A DNA stretch of 64,000 nt. It comes from Maricaulis sp. (GTDB taxonomy: Bacteria; Pseudomonadota; Alphaproteobacteria; Caulobacterales; Maricaulaceae). The notes beneath the pieces are model-generated. The model was not told the origin of the DNA. It did no database searches and worked only from the letters and a program-made list of their open reading frames with translations. This document shows positions 10,812 through 23,165 of the stretch, piece after piece; position 1 is the first letter of the stretch; every line of letters starts with the position of its first letter. A program made the position numbers and the translations under genes. The stretch spans positions 62,001 to 126,000 of the forward strand of contig NZ_JAEPOL010000007.1 of assembly GCF_017642925.1 (NCBI RefSeq), given 5' to 3'.

Positions 10812-12485
10812 ATGACCGACGCACCGATCGAACGCGAATCCATGGAATACGATGTGGTGATCGTCGGGGGTGGCCCCGCCGGTCTGTCAGCCGCGATCCG
10901 TCTGAAACAGCTCGCCGACGAAGCGGGGCAGGAGCTGTCGATCGCCGTGCTGGAAAAGGGCGCCGAGGTCGGTGCACACATCCTGTCCGGTGCGGTCGTC
11001 GATCCCAAGGCGCTTAACGAACTGATCCCCGACTGGGCCGAAAAAGGCGCGCCGCTCAACGATCCGGTGAAGACGGATATTTTCGAAGTGCTCGGTGCGG
11101 CCGGTTCGATCAGCCTGCCGACGGTCTTCTTCCCGCCGCTGATGAGCAATCATGGCTGCCACATCGTCTCGCTGGGCAATGTGTGCCGCTGGCTGGGCGA
11201 GCAAGCCGAGGCGCTGGGCGTGGAAATCTATCCCGGCTTCCCCGCTGCCGACGTGATCGAGGAAGATGGTGCCATCAAGGGCGTGGTGACCGGTGATTTC
11301 GGTCTGGCCCGCGATGGCAGTCACAAGGATGGCTACCAGCCCGGCATGGAGCTGCGCGGCAAGTACACGCTGATTGCCGAAGGCGCCCGCGGCTCGCTCG
11401 CCAAGAAGCTGATCGGCCGCTACGGCCTGTCCGAGGGCAAGGAGCCGCAGAAATTCGGCATCGGCCTGAAAGAGCTCTGGCGCGTGAAGCCGGAGAACCA
11501 CAAGCCCGGCATGGTGAAGCACACGATGGGCTGGCCGCTCGACAATTCCACCGGCGGCGGCTCCTTCATGTATCACTATGGCGACAATCTGGTCTCGATC
11601 GGTTTTGTCGTTCACCTCAACTACAAGAACCCCTGGATCTCGCCCTTCGAGGAATTCCAGCGCCTGAAGACGCATCCGGCGATCCGCGATGTGTTGGAAG
11701 GCGGCGAGCGTATCTCCTATGGCGCCCGGGCGATCACCGAAGGCGGTTTCCAGTCGGTCCCGAAACTGGCCTTCCCGGGCGGTGCGCTGATCGGCTGTTC
11801 GGCGGGATTCGTGAACGTGCCGCGCATCAAGGGCAGCCACAACGCGATGAAGACCGGCATGCTGGCGGCAGAAAGCGTGTTTGCCGCCATCGGCGCCGGC
11901 CGCGCGCATGACGAGCTGGCGGAATACCAGACGGCCTACGAGAATTCCTGGGTCGCCAGGGACCTCAAGGCCGTGCGCAATGCCAAGCCGCTCTGGTCGA
12001 AATTCGGCACCACGATCGGTATCGCCCTGGGCGGGCTGGACATGTGGTGCAACACGCTGTTCGGCGGCTGGTCGCCCTTCGGCACGATGGGCCACGGCAA
12101 GACCGACGCCGAAAGCACCCAGCCGGCGGACAAGTTCCGCAAGATCGAATACCCCAAGCCGGACGGAAAGCTGACCTTCGACCGTCTGTCCTCGGTCTTC
12201 ATTTCCAACACCAATCACGAGGAGGACCAGCCGGTTCACCTCAAGGTGGCCGATATGGATCTGCAGAAGGCATCCGAATGGGAGGTCTATGCCGGCCCCT
12301 CCGCGCGCTATTGCCCGGCGGCCGTGTATGAGTGGATCGAGGATGAGACGACCGGAGAACGGCGCTTCCAGATCAACGCCCAGAACTGCGTGCACTGCAA
12401 GACCTGCGACATCAAGGACCCCAACCAGAACATCAACTGGACCACGCCGGAAGGCGGCGGCGGTCCGATGTATGCGGGAATGTAA
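10812..12485 (+). CDS. Electron transfer flavoprotein-ubiquinone oxidoreductase
   Basis: A 557-residue ETF-QO, which passes electrons from ETF (fatty acid and amino acid oxidation) to ubiquinone at the inner membrane. The N-terminal FAD motif is VVIVGGGPAGLSAAIRL and is followed by GAHILSGAVVDP. The ubiquinone-binding half includes GWPLDNSTGGGSFMYH. The C-terminal ferredoxin-like part has the cysteines of ARYCPAAVYEW and CVHCKTCDIKDP for the 4Fe-4S cluster, and the ending GGGGPMYAGM is typical. ATG 10812 follows GGGAGC; the GTG at 10800 lies within that ribosome site and is rejected. Confidence 0.96.
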   Translation: MTDAPIERESMEYDVVIVGGGPAGLSAAIRLKQLADEAGQELSIAVLEKGAEVGAHILSGAVVDPKALNELIPDWAEKGAPLNDPVKTDIFEVLGAAGSISLPTVFFPPLMSNHGCHIVSLGNVCRWLGEQAEALGVEIYPGFPAADVIEEDGAIKGVVTGDFGLARDGSHKDGYQPGMELRGKYTLIAEGARGSLAKKLIGRYGLSEGKEPQKFGIGLKELWRVKPENHKPGMVKHTMGWPLDNSTGGGSFMYHYGDNLVSIGFVVHLNYKNPWISPFEEFQRLKTHPAIRDVLEGGERISYGARAITEGGFQSVPKLAFPGGALIGCSAGFVNVPRIKGSHNAMKTGMLAAESVFAAIGAGRAHDELAEYQTAYENSWVARDLKAVRNAKPLWSKFGTTIGIALGGLDMWCNTLFGGWSPFGTMGHGKTDAESTQPADKFRKIEYPKPDGKLTFDRLSSVFISNTNHEEDQPVHLKVADMDLQKASEWEVYAGPSARYCPAAVYEWIEDETTGERRFQINAQNCVHCKTCDIKDPNQNINWTTPEGGGGPMYAGM

Positions 12486-12542
12486 TCCGGCTCACAGCCA
12501 TCAGGCCTTGCGCGCCGGGCGGTGCGGAGCGAGCATGACGCC

Positions 12543-14270
12543 ATGACAAGCATCCTGCGCGCCTGGCCCGCACTGCTCGCGGCAACGGCCCTGACATCCT
12601 GCGTGACCGTGCCGGCCGAGGAGGAAACCTCGGCCTATGGCGCCTTTCTGGCTGCCCGCTATGCCGGTGTGAACCGTGACGCGGCGGGAGCGGCGGACTA
12701 TTATCTCGAGGCGCTCGACCGGTTGCCGGGCAATTCGGTGCTCGCCGACCGGGCCTTTATAACATCGGTCATCGCCGGCGATCTTGACCGGGCCTCGGCC
12801 CTGGCCGTTTCGGCAAGCGAGGCGGGCGATCCCAGCCGGCTGGCGACCCTGTTTCGCGCTTCCGACCGGATCTCGCGCCACGACTATCGCACGGCCCTGA
12901 GCGTTCTCGACGCGGCGCCGGACTATGGCCCCTACAATACCTTCTTCCAGGACATACTGCGCCACTGGGCGCTGATGGGCGCCGGCCGGGGCGACGAAGC
13001 CCTGACCGAGGTCGGCGACATGCAGGCGCCGGGCTTTCTGGCGTCCCATCTGTGGCTGCACAAGGCGATGCTGTTCGAGGCCGCGGGCAATCCGGCGGCG
13101 GCCGAGGCGGCTTACCGTTCGGCGGTCTTCACCTCGACCTTCCGCCGCCTGTCGACGGAAATGTATGGCGGTTTCCTGATGCGCGAAGGGCGTCGCGCCG
13201 AGGCCGCCACCCTGTTCGAGACCTATCTGGAAGACGATCCGAACGAGGCCAGCATCCAGGCGCTCTACGAGACCGCCAGCCAGGGGCGTCGGGCTCCGCG
13301 CCGGCCGGACATTCCGGGACTGGCAGCCCGCGCCGTGCTGGGGCCGACGGCGGATCTGGCGGCCCAGGCCGACATGGACCTCACGATCATCTATATGCGC
13401 ATGGTCCAGCGAATGGACCCGGACCTCGCGCCTTTGCACATCGTGCTGGCCGGCTCGCTCGACCGGATCGGCCTGCACGATCTCGCCCTGGCCGAATATG
13501 CCTCGGTTCCCGAGGGTCCGTTCCGCTTGGGTGCGCAGATCGACCGGATCGTGCTGATGGCGACGCTGGGCCGGATCGAGGCGGCCCATGCCGCCGCGCG
13601 CGATCTTGCCGAGCGGACGGGAGCCGCAGAGGCCATCTTGCTCTACGCCGACATGTCCCGGATCTCCGGAGAATGGGCAGCAGCGGTTGATCTCTATGGT
13701 CAGGCCATGACGCTCAACCGTGAACAGGGCTTGCCGGACGACTGGCGCTATCACTATTTCCGGGCGTCCTGCTATCTGATGCTGGACAACTGGGAAGCCG
13801 CCGAGGCCGAGTATCTTGCTGCGCTGGAGCTGGCCCCGGGCCAGTCCACCGTGCTCAACGATCTGGGCTATATGTGGATCGATCGTGGCGAGCGGGTCGA
13901 CGAGGCCTTCGAGATGATCGCGCAGGCCGCCGACATGGCACCGGAGAACGGCAATGTGATCGACAGCCTGGGCTGGGCCTACTACCAGCTGGGCCATTAC
14001 GATCTGGCGGTGCAGGAGCTGGAGCGGGCGGCGGAACTCAATCCGGGCAGTGCGACGGCCAATTACCATCTCGGCGATGCCTACTGGCAGGTCGGCCGCC
14101 GGCTGGAGGCGGGCTTCCAGTGGCGCCGGGCCATCGATCTCGATCCCACGGACGAGCAGCGCGAGGGGTTGGAATACCGCCTCGAGCACGGTCAGCCGCC
14201 GGAACACACGCCTGTCTATGCCGCCAATGGCGACGCACCGGCCGATCCCGCCGAGGTGCCGGAGCCGTGA
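12543..14270 (+). CDS. Tetratricopeptide-repeat lipoprotein
   Basis: A 575-residue exported protein. The start MTSILRAWPALLAATALTSC is a lipoprotein signal with lipobox LTSC. The mature part is almost wholly helical TPR-like repeats. The clearest units are near the C-terminus, for example NWEAAEAEYLAALELAPGQ, then NVIDSLGWAYYQLGHYDLAV and ANYHLGDAYWQVGRRLEAGF. TPRs mediate protein contacts; the partner is unknown. The stop TGA overlaps the GTG start of ispE by three bases, so the genes are translationally coupled. The same pairing occurs in related bacteria. ATG 12543 is preferred over 12522 because it gives a clean signal peptide. Confidence 0.83.
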   Translation: MTSILRAWPALLAATALTSCVTVPAEEETSAYGAFLAARYAGVNRDAAGAADYYLEALDRLPGNSVLADRAFITSVIAGDLDRASALAVSASEAGDPSRLATLFRASDRISRHDYRTALSVLDAAPDYGPYNTFFQDILRHWALMGAGRGDEALTEVGDMQAPGFLASHLWLHKAMLFEAAGNPAAAEAAYRSAVFTSTFRRLSTEMYGGFLMREGRRAEAATLFETYLEDDPNEASIQALYETASQGRRAPRRPDIPGLAARAVLGPTADLAAQADMDLTIIYMRMVQRMDPDLAPLHIVLAGSLDRIGLHDLALAEYASVPEGPFRLGAQIDRIVLMATLGRIEAAHAAARDLAERTGAAEAILLYADMSRISGEWAAAVDLYGQAMTLNREQGLPDDWRYHYFRASCYLMLDNWEAAEAEYLAALELAPGQSTVLNDLGYMWIDRGERVDEAFEMIAQAADMAPENGNVIDSLGWAYYQLGHYDLAVQELERAAELNPGSATANYHLGDAYWQVGRRLEAGFQWRRAIDLDPTDEQREGLEYRLEHGQPPEHTPVYAANGDAPADPAEVPEP

Positions 14271-15127
14271 GCCCGGGCGAGGTCCGGGAATTCGCACCGG
14301 CGAAGGTCAACCTCACCCTCCGGGTCGGACGCGTGCGGACGGACGGCTATCACCCCCTCGACAGTCTTGTCGTGTTCGCTGACTGGGGCGACGAGGTCCG
14401 CGTCAATGACAGTCCGGCCTTCCTGCTGACCATGTCCGGCGAACCGTCGCGGCGGCTGACCGGGGGGCACGACAATCTCGTCATGAAGGCGGCTGTGGCC
14501 CTGCAGCGCGCAGCAGGCCTCGATCGCGCGGCGCGTATCCATCTGCACAAGGCGATCCCGGTGGAAGCCGGGCTGGGCGGCGGTTCGGCCGATGCTGCTG
14601 CGGCGCTGCGGGCGCTCAACCGGTTCTGGAAGCTGGACTGGCCGCTCGACCGCTTGGCCGAGCTGGGGCTTGACCTGGGCGCGGATGTGCCGGCGTGTCT
14701 CTATTCCCGGCCGCTGCGCATGCGCGGGATCGGCGAATGGATCGAGATGGTCGAGATCGGGCCGGGCCTGCCGGCTGTCATCGTCAATCCTGGCGTGGCT
14801 GTCCCGACGGGACCGGTCTTCGTCGCCTTCGACAGCCGGGAACCCAGACCGCTTGCGGACGGGCCCTGGTATCAGGGCGATCTGGCGGGCTGGCTGGCCG
14901 GCGAGGCCAATGATCTGGAAGCTGTCGTGATCGGCCGGGAAGGTGTGATCGGCGATACGCTGGAATGGCTGCACGCCCAGCCGGGCGCCTGGCTGGCCCG
15001 GATGACCGGGTCTGGTGCCAGCTGCTTCGCCCTGTTCGATACGATCGACGAGGCGCAAAGCGCCGCTGAAGCCTATCCCGGTTTCGCGCAGGCGGTGACC
15101 CTGGGAGCGCCGGAGATGCCGGCATGA
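14267..15127 (+). CDS. ispE: 4-diphosphocytidyl-2-C-methyl-D-erythritol kinase
   Basis: A 286-residue GHMP kinase that phosphorylates CDP-methylerythritol in the MEP isoprenoid pathway. The substrate motif EFAPAKVNLTLRV is at the N-terminus, the ATP-binding loop PVEAGLGGGSADAAAALRAL is mid-protein, and the C-terminal motif ARMTGSGASCFALF closes the active site. The GTG start overlaps the TGA of the upstream TPR gene (GTGA), and its own TGA overlaps the next ATG (ATGA), so three genes form a tightly coupled operon. Confidence 0.96.
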   Translation: MSPGEVREFAPAKVNLTLRVGRVRTDGYHPLDSLVVFADWGDEVRVNDSPAFLLTMSGEPSRRLTGGHDNLVMKAAVALQRAAGLDRAARIHLHKAIPVEAGLGGGSADAAAALRALNRFWKLDWPLDRLAELGLDLGADVPACLYSRPLRMRGIGEWIEMVEIGPGLPAVIVNPGVAVPTGPVFVAFDSREPRPLADGPWYQGDLAGWLAGEANDLEAVVIGREGVIGDTLEWLHAQPGAWLARMTGSGASCFALFDTIDEAQSAAEAYPGFAQAVTLGAPEMPA

Positions 15128-16140
15128 TGGCGGGGCTCATTTCCGCCCTGACGGCCTTCCTCGTTGCGCTGGCGGTGGCCGGCATGATGTTGCGCGCGGG
15201 TATTCTGGATCGTCCGAATGAGCGTTCCAATCATCGCGATCCGACACCGCGCGGTGGCGGGCTGGGCGCGATGGCGGGCGTGTTTGCGGCCTGGGCCCTG
15301 CTGGATGCGGGGAGTCCGGCGGCGGGTGCGGCGCTGGCCGGGATTGCGCTGGGAGGCGGGATCGCGGCCGGGCTGGGCTTGCTGGACGATCTCGTCACTT
15401 TATCCGAGACGCTCAAATTCGCGGTTCTGGCCCTGGTCTCGATTGCCGTTGCAGGCATGGCGGGACCCGTGACCGAGTTGGGGATTGCCTTGCCCTGGCT
15501 GGCCGGACTGGCCGGCTCGGCGCTGTGGATTTTCACCACCGCGAATGCGGTGAATTTCATGGACGGGTCGGACGGTCTGATTGCCGCAGTCCTGATCCCG
15601 GCCGCTCTGGCGCTAGGTGTTCTGGCCGGGGGCAGTGTTGCCGTGGCCGCTTTCGGTGTGGCTGGCGCAATGGCCGGATTTGCCGTGTGGAATGCGCCGC
15701 TGGCCAGCGCGCGTGGACGGCTGTTCTGCGGCGATGTGGGGGCGTTGGGGATGGCGGTTATCTTTGCCGGACTGGCGCTGGTCTGGGCGCGGATGTCGGG
15801 CGAGGGGGCGGTCTGGCTGGCGCCGCTGCTGATCCTGCCGCTTCTGGCTGATGTTCTTCTGACCATGGCCGCACGGGTACGCGCCGGACGGTCAGCCTTT
15901 GTGGCGCACCGGGCGCATGCCTATCAGCTGATGATCGCGCTGGGGGCCAGTCATCGCCGGGTGGCGGGGCTGTGGGCGGTGTGGAGTGCGGGCTGCGGCG
16001 TGGGGGCGCTGACGGCCCAGGCGCTGGGCGGAGGCTGGATCAATGCGCTGGCCCTGGTGGCCGGGATTGCGGCCTTCTGGATCTTCCACCGCCAGGTCCG
16101 TAAACGGGCCGACGCAGCCGGTCTGGACGTCTATCAGTAG
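15124..16140 (+). CDS. WecA/MraY-family undecaprenyl-phosphate sugar-1-phosphate transferase
   Basis: A 338-residue polytopic membrane protein of the glycosyltransferase 4 family, which moves a sugar-1-phosphate from a UDP-sugar to undecaprenyl phosphate to begin glycan synthesis. Diagnostic motifs are LDRPNERSNHRDPTPRGGG, then GLGLLDDLVTL (the DD Mg-binding pair), NAVNFMDGSDGL and the C-terminal HRAHAYQ. Length and the WecA-like HRAHAYQ motif favour O-antigen or exopolysaccharide initiation rather than MraY, and no mur genes are near. The ATGA overlap with ispE shows translational coupling. The polyprenyl carrier links it loosely to the isoprenoid gene upstream. Confidence 0.9.
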   Translation: MMAGLISALTAFLVALAVAGMMLRAGILDRPNERSNHRDPTPRGGGLGAMAGVFAAWALLDAGSPAAGAALAGIALGGGIAAGLGLLDDLVTLSETLKFAVLALVSIAVAGMAGPVTELGIALPWLAGLAGSALWIFTTANAVNFMDGSDGLIAAVLIPAALALGVLAGGSVAVAAFGVAGAMAGFAVWNAPLASARGRLFCGDVGALGMAVIFAGLALVWARMSGEGAVWLAPLLILPLLADVLLTMAARVRAGRSAFVAHRAHAYQLMIALGASHRRVAGLWAVWSAGCGVGALTAQALGGGWINALALVAGIAAFWIFHRQVRKRADAAGLDVYQ

Positions 16141-16212
16141 CGAAATTGCTGCATCACAAGCCTGACATAAGTGCACCATAAGGGACACATGACGCACCCA
16201 TTGCGGTGACGA

Positions 16213-17004
16213 TCAGGCATCACGTTCGCGCAGGATCCCGGCATCGCGTTCGCGGCGCGTCGGGAAGCGGTAGAAGATGTGCGTGCCGATCCGGCGCGTG
16301 CGCACCAGATTGTCGTTCCAGTAGGGATCGACGGCGACGGTGTGATAGTGCGTCGCGCGGCGGGTGACGTCGCGGCCGAAGCCCATGAAGGCGTGCTGGG
16401 CGACCAGCTGCGAGCGGCGCCAGGAGCGGCCGCGCGGTTCGCGGATCATCGAGCCGTCGCAGGTGAAGGTGAACTGGCAGCCGGTCATCCGTTCGGCGCC
16501 TTCGAACACCACACCGCAGATCGTGCCGGGATAGGCCGGATGGCGCACCCGGTTCATGATGACCTGGGCGACGGCCAGCTGGCCGACAAAGCTCTCCGAG
16601 CGCGCTTCGTAATAGATGGCGCGCGACAGGCAATCGACCTCGGAGGTCAGATTGGCGGCGGTGGAAAAGTGCGAGCTGTCGAAGGTCTGCAGATCGTCGA
16701 GCGAGCGGGCGCGCAGAATGGCACCGGCCTCGCTGTCGGACTCGAGCAGGATGGAGGCGACGCGCAGCGTGCGCGGGGCCTGCCAGTCGGTGCCGACATC
16801 GCCGCGGGCGAGATAGGTGCCGGCCAGGCGCTGCCATTGCAGCGTCTCGTCCTGTTCGCGGGCGCGGGCCGAGGCCAGGTTCAGGACCAGGATGGTCAGC
16901 GCGCACAGCACCAGGGCGGCCAGCATGTGGAATGCGGTCGCGAGCTGCTTCTGCTGGCTGCGTGCGTCGTCCAGATTCATCCGATCACTGTTCGTTCTGA
17001 CCAT
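16213..17004 (-). CDS. SleB/CwlJ-type cell wall hydrolase with N-terminal membrane anchor
   Basis: About 263 residues. One membrane helix (LATAFHMLAALVLCALTILVLNL) near residue 30 anchors the protein, leaving a periplasmic domain. The Hydrolase_2 (SleB) domain is shown by CLSRAIYYEARSESFVGQLAVAQVIMNRV (the conserved Glu is in YYEARSE), then HPAYPGTICGVVFEG and GCQFTFTCDGS. Members cleave peptidoglycan as lytic transglycosylases or amidases. The start is unclear: GTG 17016, ATG 17004 and ATG 16980 are all in frame, and none has a strong ribosome site. It converges with the glycosyltransferase operon. Confidence 0.87.
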   Translation of the reverse strand: MVRTNSDRMNLDDARSQQKQLATAFHMLAALVLCALTILVLNLASARAREQDETLQWQRLAGTYLARGDVGTDWQAPRTLRVASILLESDSEAGAILRARSLDDLQTFDSSHFSTAANLTSEVDCLSRAIYYEARSESFVGQLAVAQVIMNRVRHPAYPGTICGVVFEGAERMTGCQFTFTCDGSMIREPRGRSWRRSQLVAQHAFMGFGRDVTRRATHYHTVAVDPYWNDNLVRTRRIGTHIFYRFPTRRERDAGILRERDA

Positions 17005-17235
17005 TCGTCGAATCACTCTGTAGATTCCACGAATCTATCATGGCCGCTGCTTACTGAATCCTTCATGAAATAAGGAGCGCGTATCTATGGGCGTGCGCCG
17101 GTCAGGTCAATATCACCCGTCGATTACAAATAAGAAATGACTCTCCCCTGACAAGGGAAGAGCCGATTTCTCTTGTGTTTTTCTTGCCTTGCCTTGGCCA
17201 TCCGCAAAGGAATGGCTGGCTTGCACCCGCTCTCC

Positions 17236-19908
<2,673 letters not shown>

Positions 19909-19939
19909 GCTATCGAACTCCCGGAGTTAGATGTGCGAC

Positions 19940-20160
19940 GTGGCCTGCGCCACGACCTTCTTCTCCCAGGGGAGAAGGTGCCCGAAGGGCGGATGAGGGG
20001 GAAACCCCGCTCAGGGATTGAAGGGCGAAAGACGGTGTCTTCCCCCTCTCCCTCGATCCCTCTCCCAAGGGAGAGGGAGGTGTTCGTGGTGTCGCCACGA
20101 CCTTCTTCTCCCCGACCGGGGAGAAGGTGGCCCGAAGGGCCGGATGAGGGGCCTCGGACG
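19940..20160. repeat. Cluster of CTTCTCCCC/GGGGAGAAG palindromic units
   Basis: Three related hairpins follow one another: CTTCTCCCAGGGGAGAAG with the tail GTGCCCGAAGGGCGGATGAG, then CCTCTCCCAAGGGAGAGG, then CTTCTCCCCGACCGGGGAGAAG with a second GGCCCGAAGGGCCGGATGAG tail. A related unit lies at 38118-38160. These are dispersed palindromes in the ppdK-glyS gap and are probably transcribed as stem-loops. Confidence 0.7.
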
Positions 20161-20176
20161 AAACCGCAAAATCCTT

Positions 20177-20342
20177 GTCATCCCGGACGCATGCCCGGCC
20201 CCGGGCCGGGCGGAGATCCGGGACCCATAATCCCCATGCGTGTCCAGCTGTCGCGGATATCGACCCTGCTTCCGGCCGGCATCGGCGCGTATGGGTCCCG
20301 GCTCTACGCCCCGCCAAAAGCGGGGCATCCGGCCGGGATGAC
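20177..20342. repeat. Inverted-repeat element ending in GTCATCCCGG / CCGGGATGAC
   Basis: The element has inverted ends GTCATCCCGG and CCGGGATGAC, with a second inner inverted pair (ATCCGGGACCCAT / ATGGGTCCCGGCT) and internal GC hairpins. Its layout resembles the REPIN-like element at 37901-38052, but the end sequence is different, so it is a second family. It fills the rest of the ppdK-glyS gap. Confidence 0.6.
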
Positions 20343-20432
20343 ACGGTGTTTGCTGCTTCCACGACGCGGCCGCAACCTGCCTCAGGCAGGTGCGCGACGG
20401 AACGGTCGTGGTCAATCGGAAACATGATGCCT

Positions 20433-22691
20433 CTAGCCTGCAATCCGGTCGAAATCTGCGACGGCGCGGACGGCCGTGCGGATTTGCGACAATAAGAAAA
20501 GCCGGTTGCGGCGCAACGCGGCATCTTCACTGTTGACGGTGACATGCTCGAAAAAGGCATCGATCGGTGCACGCAGCGTTGCCAGGGCCGCCATGGCCGC
20601 CTCGAAATTCTCCGCGACCAGCGCCTGCTGCGCCTCGCCCTTCACCGTGTTGACGGCGGCGATCAGCGCGCGTTCCTGGTCTTCCGGGGCGGCAGCGAGA
20701 TAGTCCGCTTCCAGCGCGCCCTCGAAGGCGCCTTCGCCATCCTTCTTCTCTTCCGCCCGCACGATGTTCGAGGCGCGGTTATACCCGGCCAGCAGCGCCG
20801 CGCCGTCCTCGGTGTCGAGGAAGGCCTGCAGCGCGCGGGCCTTGGCCGTGACGCGCACGAGGTCGTCATCGCCGAGGGCGAAGACGGCGTCGATCACGTC
20901 ATAGCGGATGCCTTCGTCGCGCAGGTGGACCTTGAGACGGTCGGCGAAGAAGGCGAGGACACCTGCTTGAGTTTCGTCAGCAAAGTCAAACTGGTAGGGG
21001 GCGTGAAACAAGTCAGATCCCAGTTTCTCGCCGGAGCGCACTTGATCTCGTTCAGCTTGAAGCGTCACGCCAGCCGAGTCGAGCAGTGCATCTGCCAGTT
21101 CCATTTCTCCACGCTCGGCGGAGAAATGGATCGCATCAAAGAACGCGCGCCCGGCGGCAAGTTGAAGAGTATAGCTGCCTCGGTTGGGTCCATTGAAGCT
21201 GGTCAGACCAAGTCGGAACCCGCCCTCAAGCAAAATCCGGATCACCCCCAGCGCAGCCCGGCGCAGCGCGAACGGGTCTTTCGAGCCTGTCGGTTTTTCG
21301 TCGATCGCCCAGAAGCCGACCAGCGTGTCCAGCTTGTCAGCCAGCGCGACGGCGGCCGAGACCGGTGCGGTCGGCACCTCGTCCGAGGGGCCCTGCGGCT
21401 TGTAGTGGTCCTTGATCGCGTCGGCGACGGCGGCGTCCTCGCCCTGGTCGAGGGCGTAGTAGCGGCCCATCGCGCCCTGCAGTTCGGGGAATTCATAGAC
21501 CATCTCGGAGACGAGATCGGCCTTGGCCAGGCGCGCGGCCTTTTCGGCCAGATCGGCATCTGCGCCCACCACAGGCGCCAGCTCGCGCGCCAGCGCGGCG
21601 ACGCGCTCGACCTTGTCGGCGACCGTGCCCAGTTTTTCGTGGAACGTCACTTTCGACAGCTCTTTCGCCATCTCGTCGAGCGGCGTCTTGCGGTCGTTAT
21701 CCCAGAAATGCCGCGCATCGGAGAGGCGGGCCGAGAGGACGCGGGCATTGCCCGCCGCGATGGCCTTGCCACCATCCGGGGCGACCTGGTTGGCGATGAC
21801 GACGAATTTCGACGTCACGCCGGTCTCGCCCGGCTTTTTCACCGCGAAATACTTCTGGTGGGTCTTCATGGTGAGGGTGATGACTTCCGGCGGCAGGTCC
21901 AGGAAGTCCGGATCCATCTCGCCCAGCAGCGGCACCGGCCATTCCACCAGACCGGCGACTTCGGTCAGAAGCCCCGGATCCTCGACCAGTTCCAGACCGG
22001 CCTCGGCGCACACCCTGCGCGCACCGTCCAGAATGATCGCCTCGCGCTCTTCGCGCTGCTGGATCACATGGCCGTCCTCGCGCAGCACTTTCGTGTATTG
22101 CGCAAAATCCGTGATCTCGAAGGGGCCGCGGCCCATGCGGCGATGGCCCTCGGTGAGATTGCCTGACTTGATGCCATAGACCTCGAAATCCACCACCTGA
22201 CCGTCGAACAGGCACAGAAGACGCTGGATCGGACGCACCCAGCGCTGGGCCTTGCCGTCCTCGCCGAACTTCATGGATTTGGGCCAGGGGAAGGCTTTCA
22301 TCACCTCGGGGATCGCCTCTGCGATCACCTCGGCCGTGGCGCGGCCGGGTTTTTCGATGATGGCGACCCAGAATTCGCCCTTCTTGTCCTCGCGCTTTTC
22401 GCAGGCGTCCAGACTGTCGACACCGGCCCCGCGCAGGAAGCCTTCCACCGCCTTGTCCGGCGCGCCGACGCGCGGACCCTTGCGCTCCTCGCGCACATCT
22501 TCCGTCTTCACCGGCAGGCCGTCGATGGCGAGGCCGAGGCGGCGCGGTCCGGCAAATGTGGTCAGCGAGGACCAGGCGAGACCCGCCGCCGTCAGCTTCT
22601 CGCCCAGCAGACGCTCGAGATCGGCCTCGGCCTTCGGCTGCATGCGGGCGGGGATTTCCTCGCAGAAGATTTCAAACAGGAGTTCGGACAT
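20433..22691 (-). CDS. glyS: Glycyl-tRNA synthetase beta subunit
   Basis: A 752-residue beta subunit of the bacterial heterotetrameric glycyl-tRNA synthetase, which with GlyQ charges tRNA-Gly. The start MSELLFEIFCEEIPARMQPK is characteristic, followed by FAGPRRLGLAIDGLP, LFDGQVVDFEV, GHRRMG and the HD-like core SKVTFHEKLGTVADKVER. The C-terminal ~100 residues form the DALR-like anticodon-binding domain (FFEHVTVNSEDAALRRNRLFLL). Length is slightly above the usual ~690. Two small genes separate it from glyQ upstream, all on the same strand. Confidence 0.96.
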   Translation of the reverse strand: MSELLFEIFCEEIPARMQPKAEADLERLLGEKLTAAGLAWSSLTTFAGPRRLGLAIDGLPVKTEDVREERKGPRVGAPDKAVEGFLRGAGVDSLDACEKREDKKGEFWVAIIEKPGRATAEVIAEAIPEVMKAFPWPKSMKFGEDGKAQRWVRPIQRLLCLFDGQVVDFEVYGIKSGNLTEGHRRMGRGPFEITDFAQYTKVLREDGHVIQQREEREAIILDGARRVCAEAGLELVEDPGLLTEVAGLVEWPVPLLGEMDPDFLDLPPEVITLTMKTHQKYFAVKKPGETGVTSKFVVIANQVAPDGGKAIAAGNARVLSARLSDARHFWDNDRKTPLDEMAKELSKVTFHEKLGTVADKVERVAALARELAPVVGADADLAEKAARLAKADLVSEMVYEFPELQGAMGRYYALDQGEDAAVADAIKDHYKPQGPSDEVPTAPVSAAVALADKLDTLVGFWAIDEKPTGSKDPFALRRAALGVIRILLEGGFRLGLTSFNGPNRGSYTLQLAAGRAFFDAIHFSAERGEMELADALLDSAGVTLQAERDQVRSGEKLGSDLFHAPYQFDFADETQAGVLAFFADRLKVHLRDEGIRYDVIDAVFALGDDDLVRVTAKARALQAFLDTEDGAALLAGYNRASNIVRAEEKKDGEGAFEGALEADYLAAAPEDQERALIAAVNTVKGEAQQALVAENFEAAMAALATLRAPIDAFFEHVTVNSEDAALRRNRLFLLSQIRTAVRAVADFDRIAG

Positions 22692-22703
22692 TATCGGGTT
22701 CCG

Positions 22704-23165
22704 TTACGAGGCGTGCTCTTGTGCCGCCCAGCGCTCCATCAGCGCGTAATAACTGTCGTCGGGCGCCTTGTCATAGGTCAGCGCGTTTTCGTCGAAATTC
22801 ATCCAGCCCTGGGCCGAACGGGTCCAGATATGGCCGACGGGGCGCAGCTTGGCGCGATCGTCCAGCGTGCCGGCCTTCAGCGACAGGGCCGGGCGGCCCT
22901 CGGTGTCGTTGGCAATGCGCGTGCCGCACTTGCCGCAGAACAGGCCCAGCTTGTTCGATCTGGACTCGGTGGGAATGGTGAAGGCCGCCACCTCGCCCTT
23001 GAGGAAGCGGAAGCCGTCGCGCTCGACCAGCATCGACATGCCGAAGGCCGAGGAGGACTGCTGCTGGCAGGTCGTGCAATGGCAGGTGTACAGCGTCAGC
23101 GGCTGTTTGGTGACCTCATAGCGCACCTCGCCACACTGGCAGCCGCCGCGAAGGGGAAGTTTCAT
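22704..23165 (-). CDS. GFA/CENP-V family zinc protein
   Basis: A 153-residue member of the GFA (glutathione-dependent formaldehyde-activating enzyme-like) family. The zinc cysteines are clear: GGCQCGEVRYEV, CHCTTCQQQSSSAFG, and FCGKCGTRIA. The C-terminal part HIWTRSAQGWMNFD is typical. Most family members have no proven reaction, so a formaldehyde role should not be assumed. ATG 23165 overlaps the TGA of the upstream unknown gene (ATGA), and glyS starts 12 bases after its stop, so it sits inside the glyQ-glyS operon. Confidence 0.88.
   Translation of the reverse strand: MKLPLRGGCQCGEVRYEVTKQPLTLYTCHCTTCQQQSSSAFGMSMLVERDGFRFLKGEVAAFTIPTESRSNKLGLFCGKCGTRIANDTEGRPALSLKAGTLDDRAKLRPVGHIWTRSAQGWMNFDENALTYDKAPDDSYYALMERWAAQEHAS

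Noticed and set aside
19940-20342. Possible riboswitch before ppdK
   Set aside because: The structures are dispersed palindromes with copies elsewhere and lack a conserved aptamer pattern.
20544-22166. Long open frame antisense to glyS
   Set aside because: It is the shadow of glyS; composition is His/Arg/Ala-rich with no domain.
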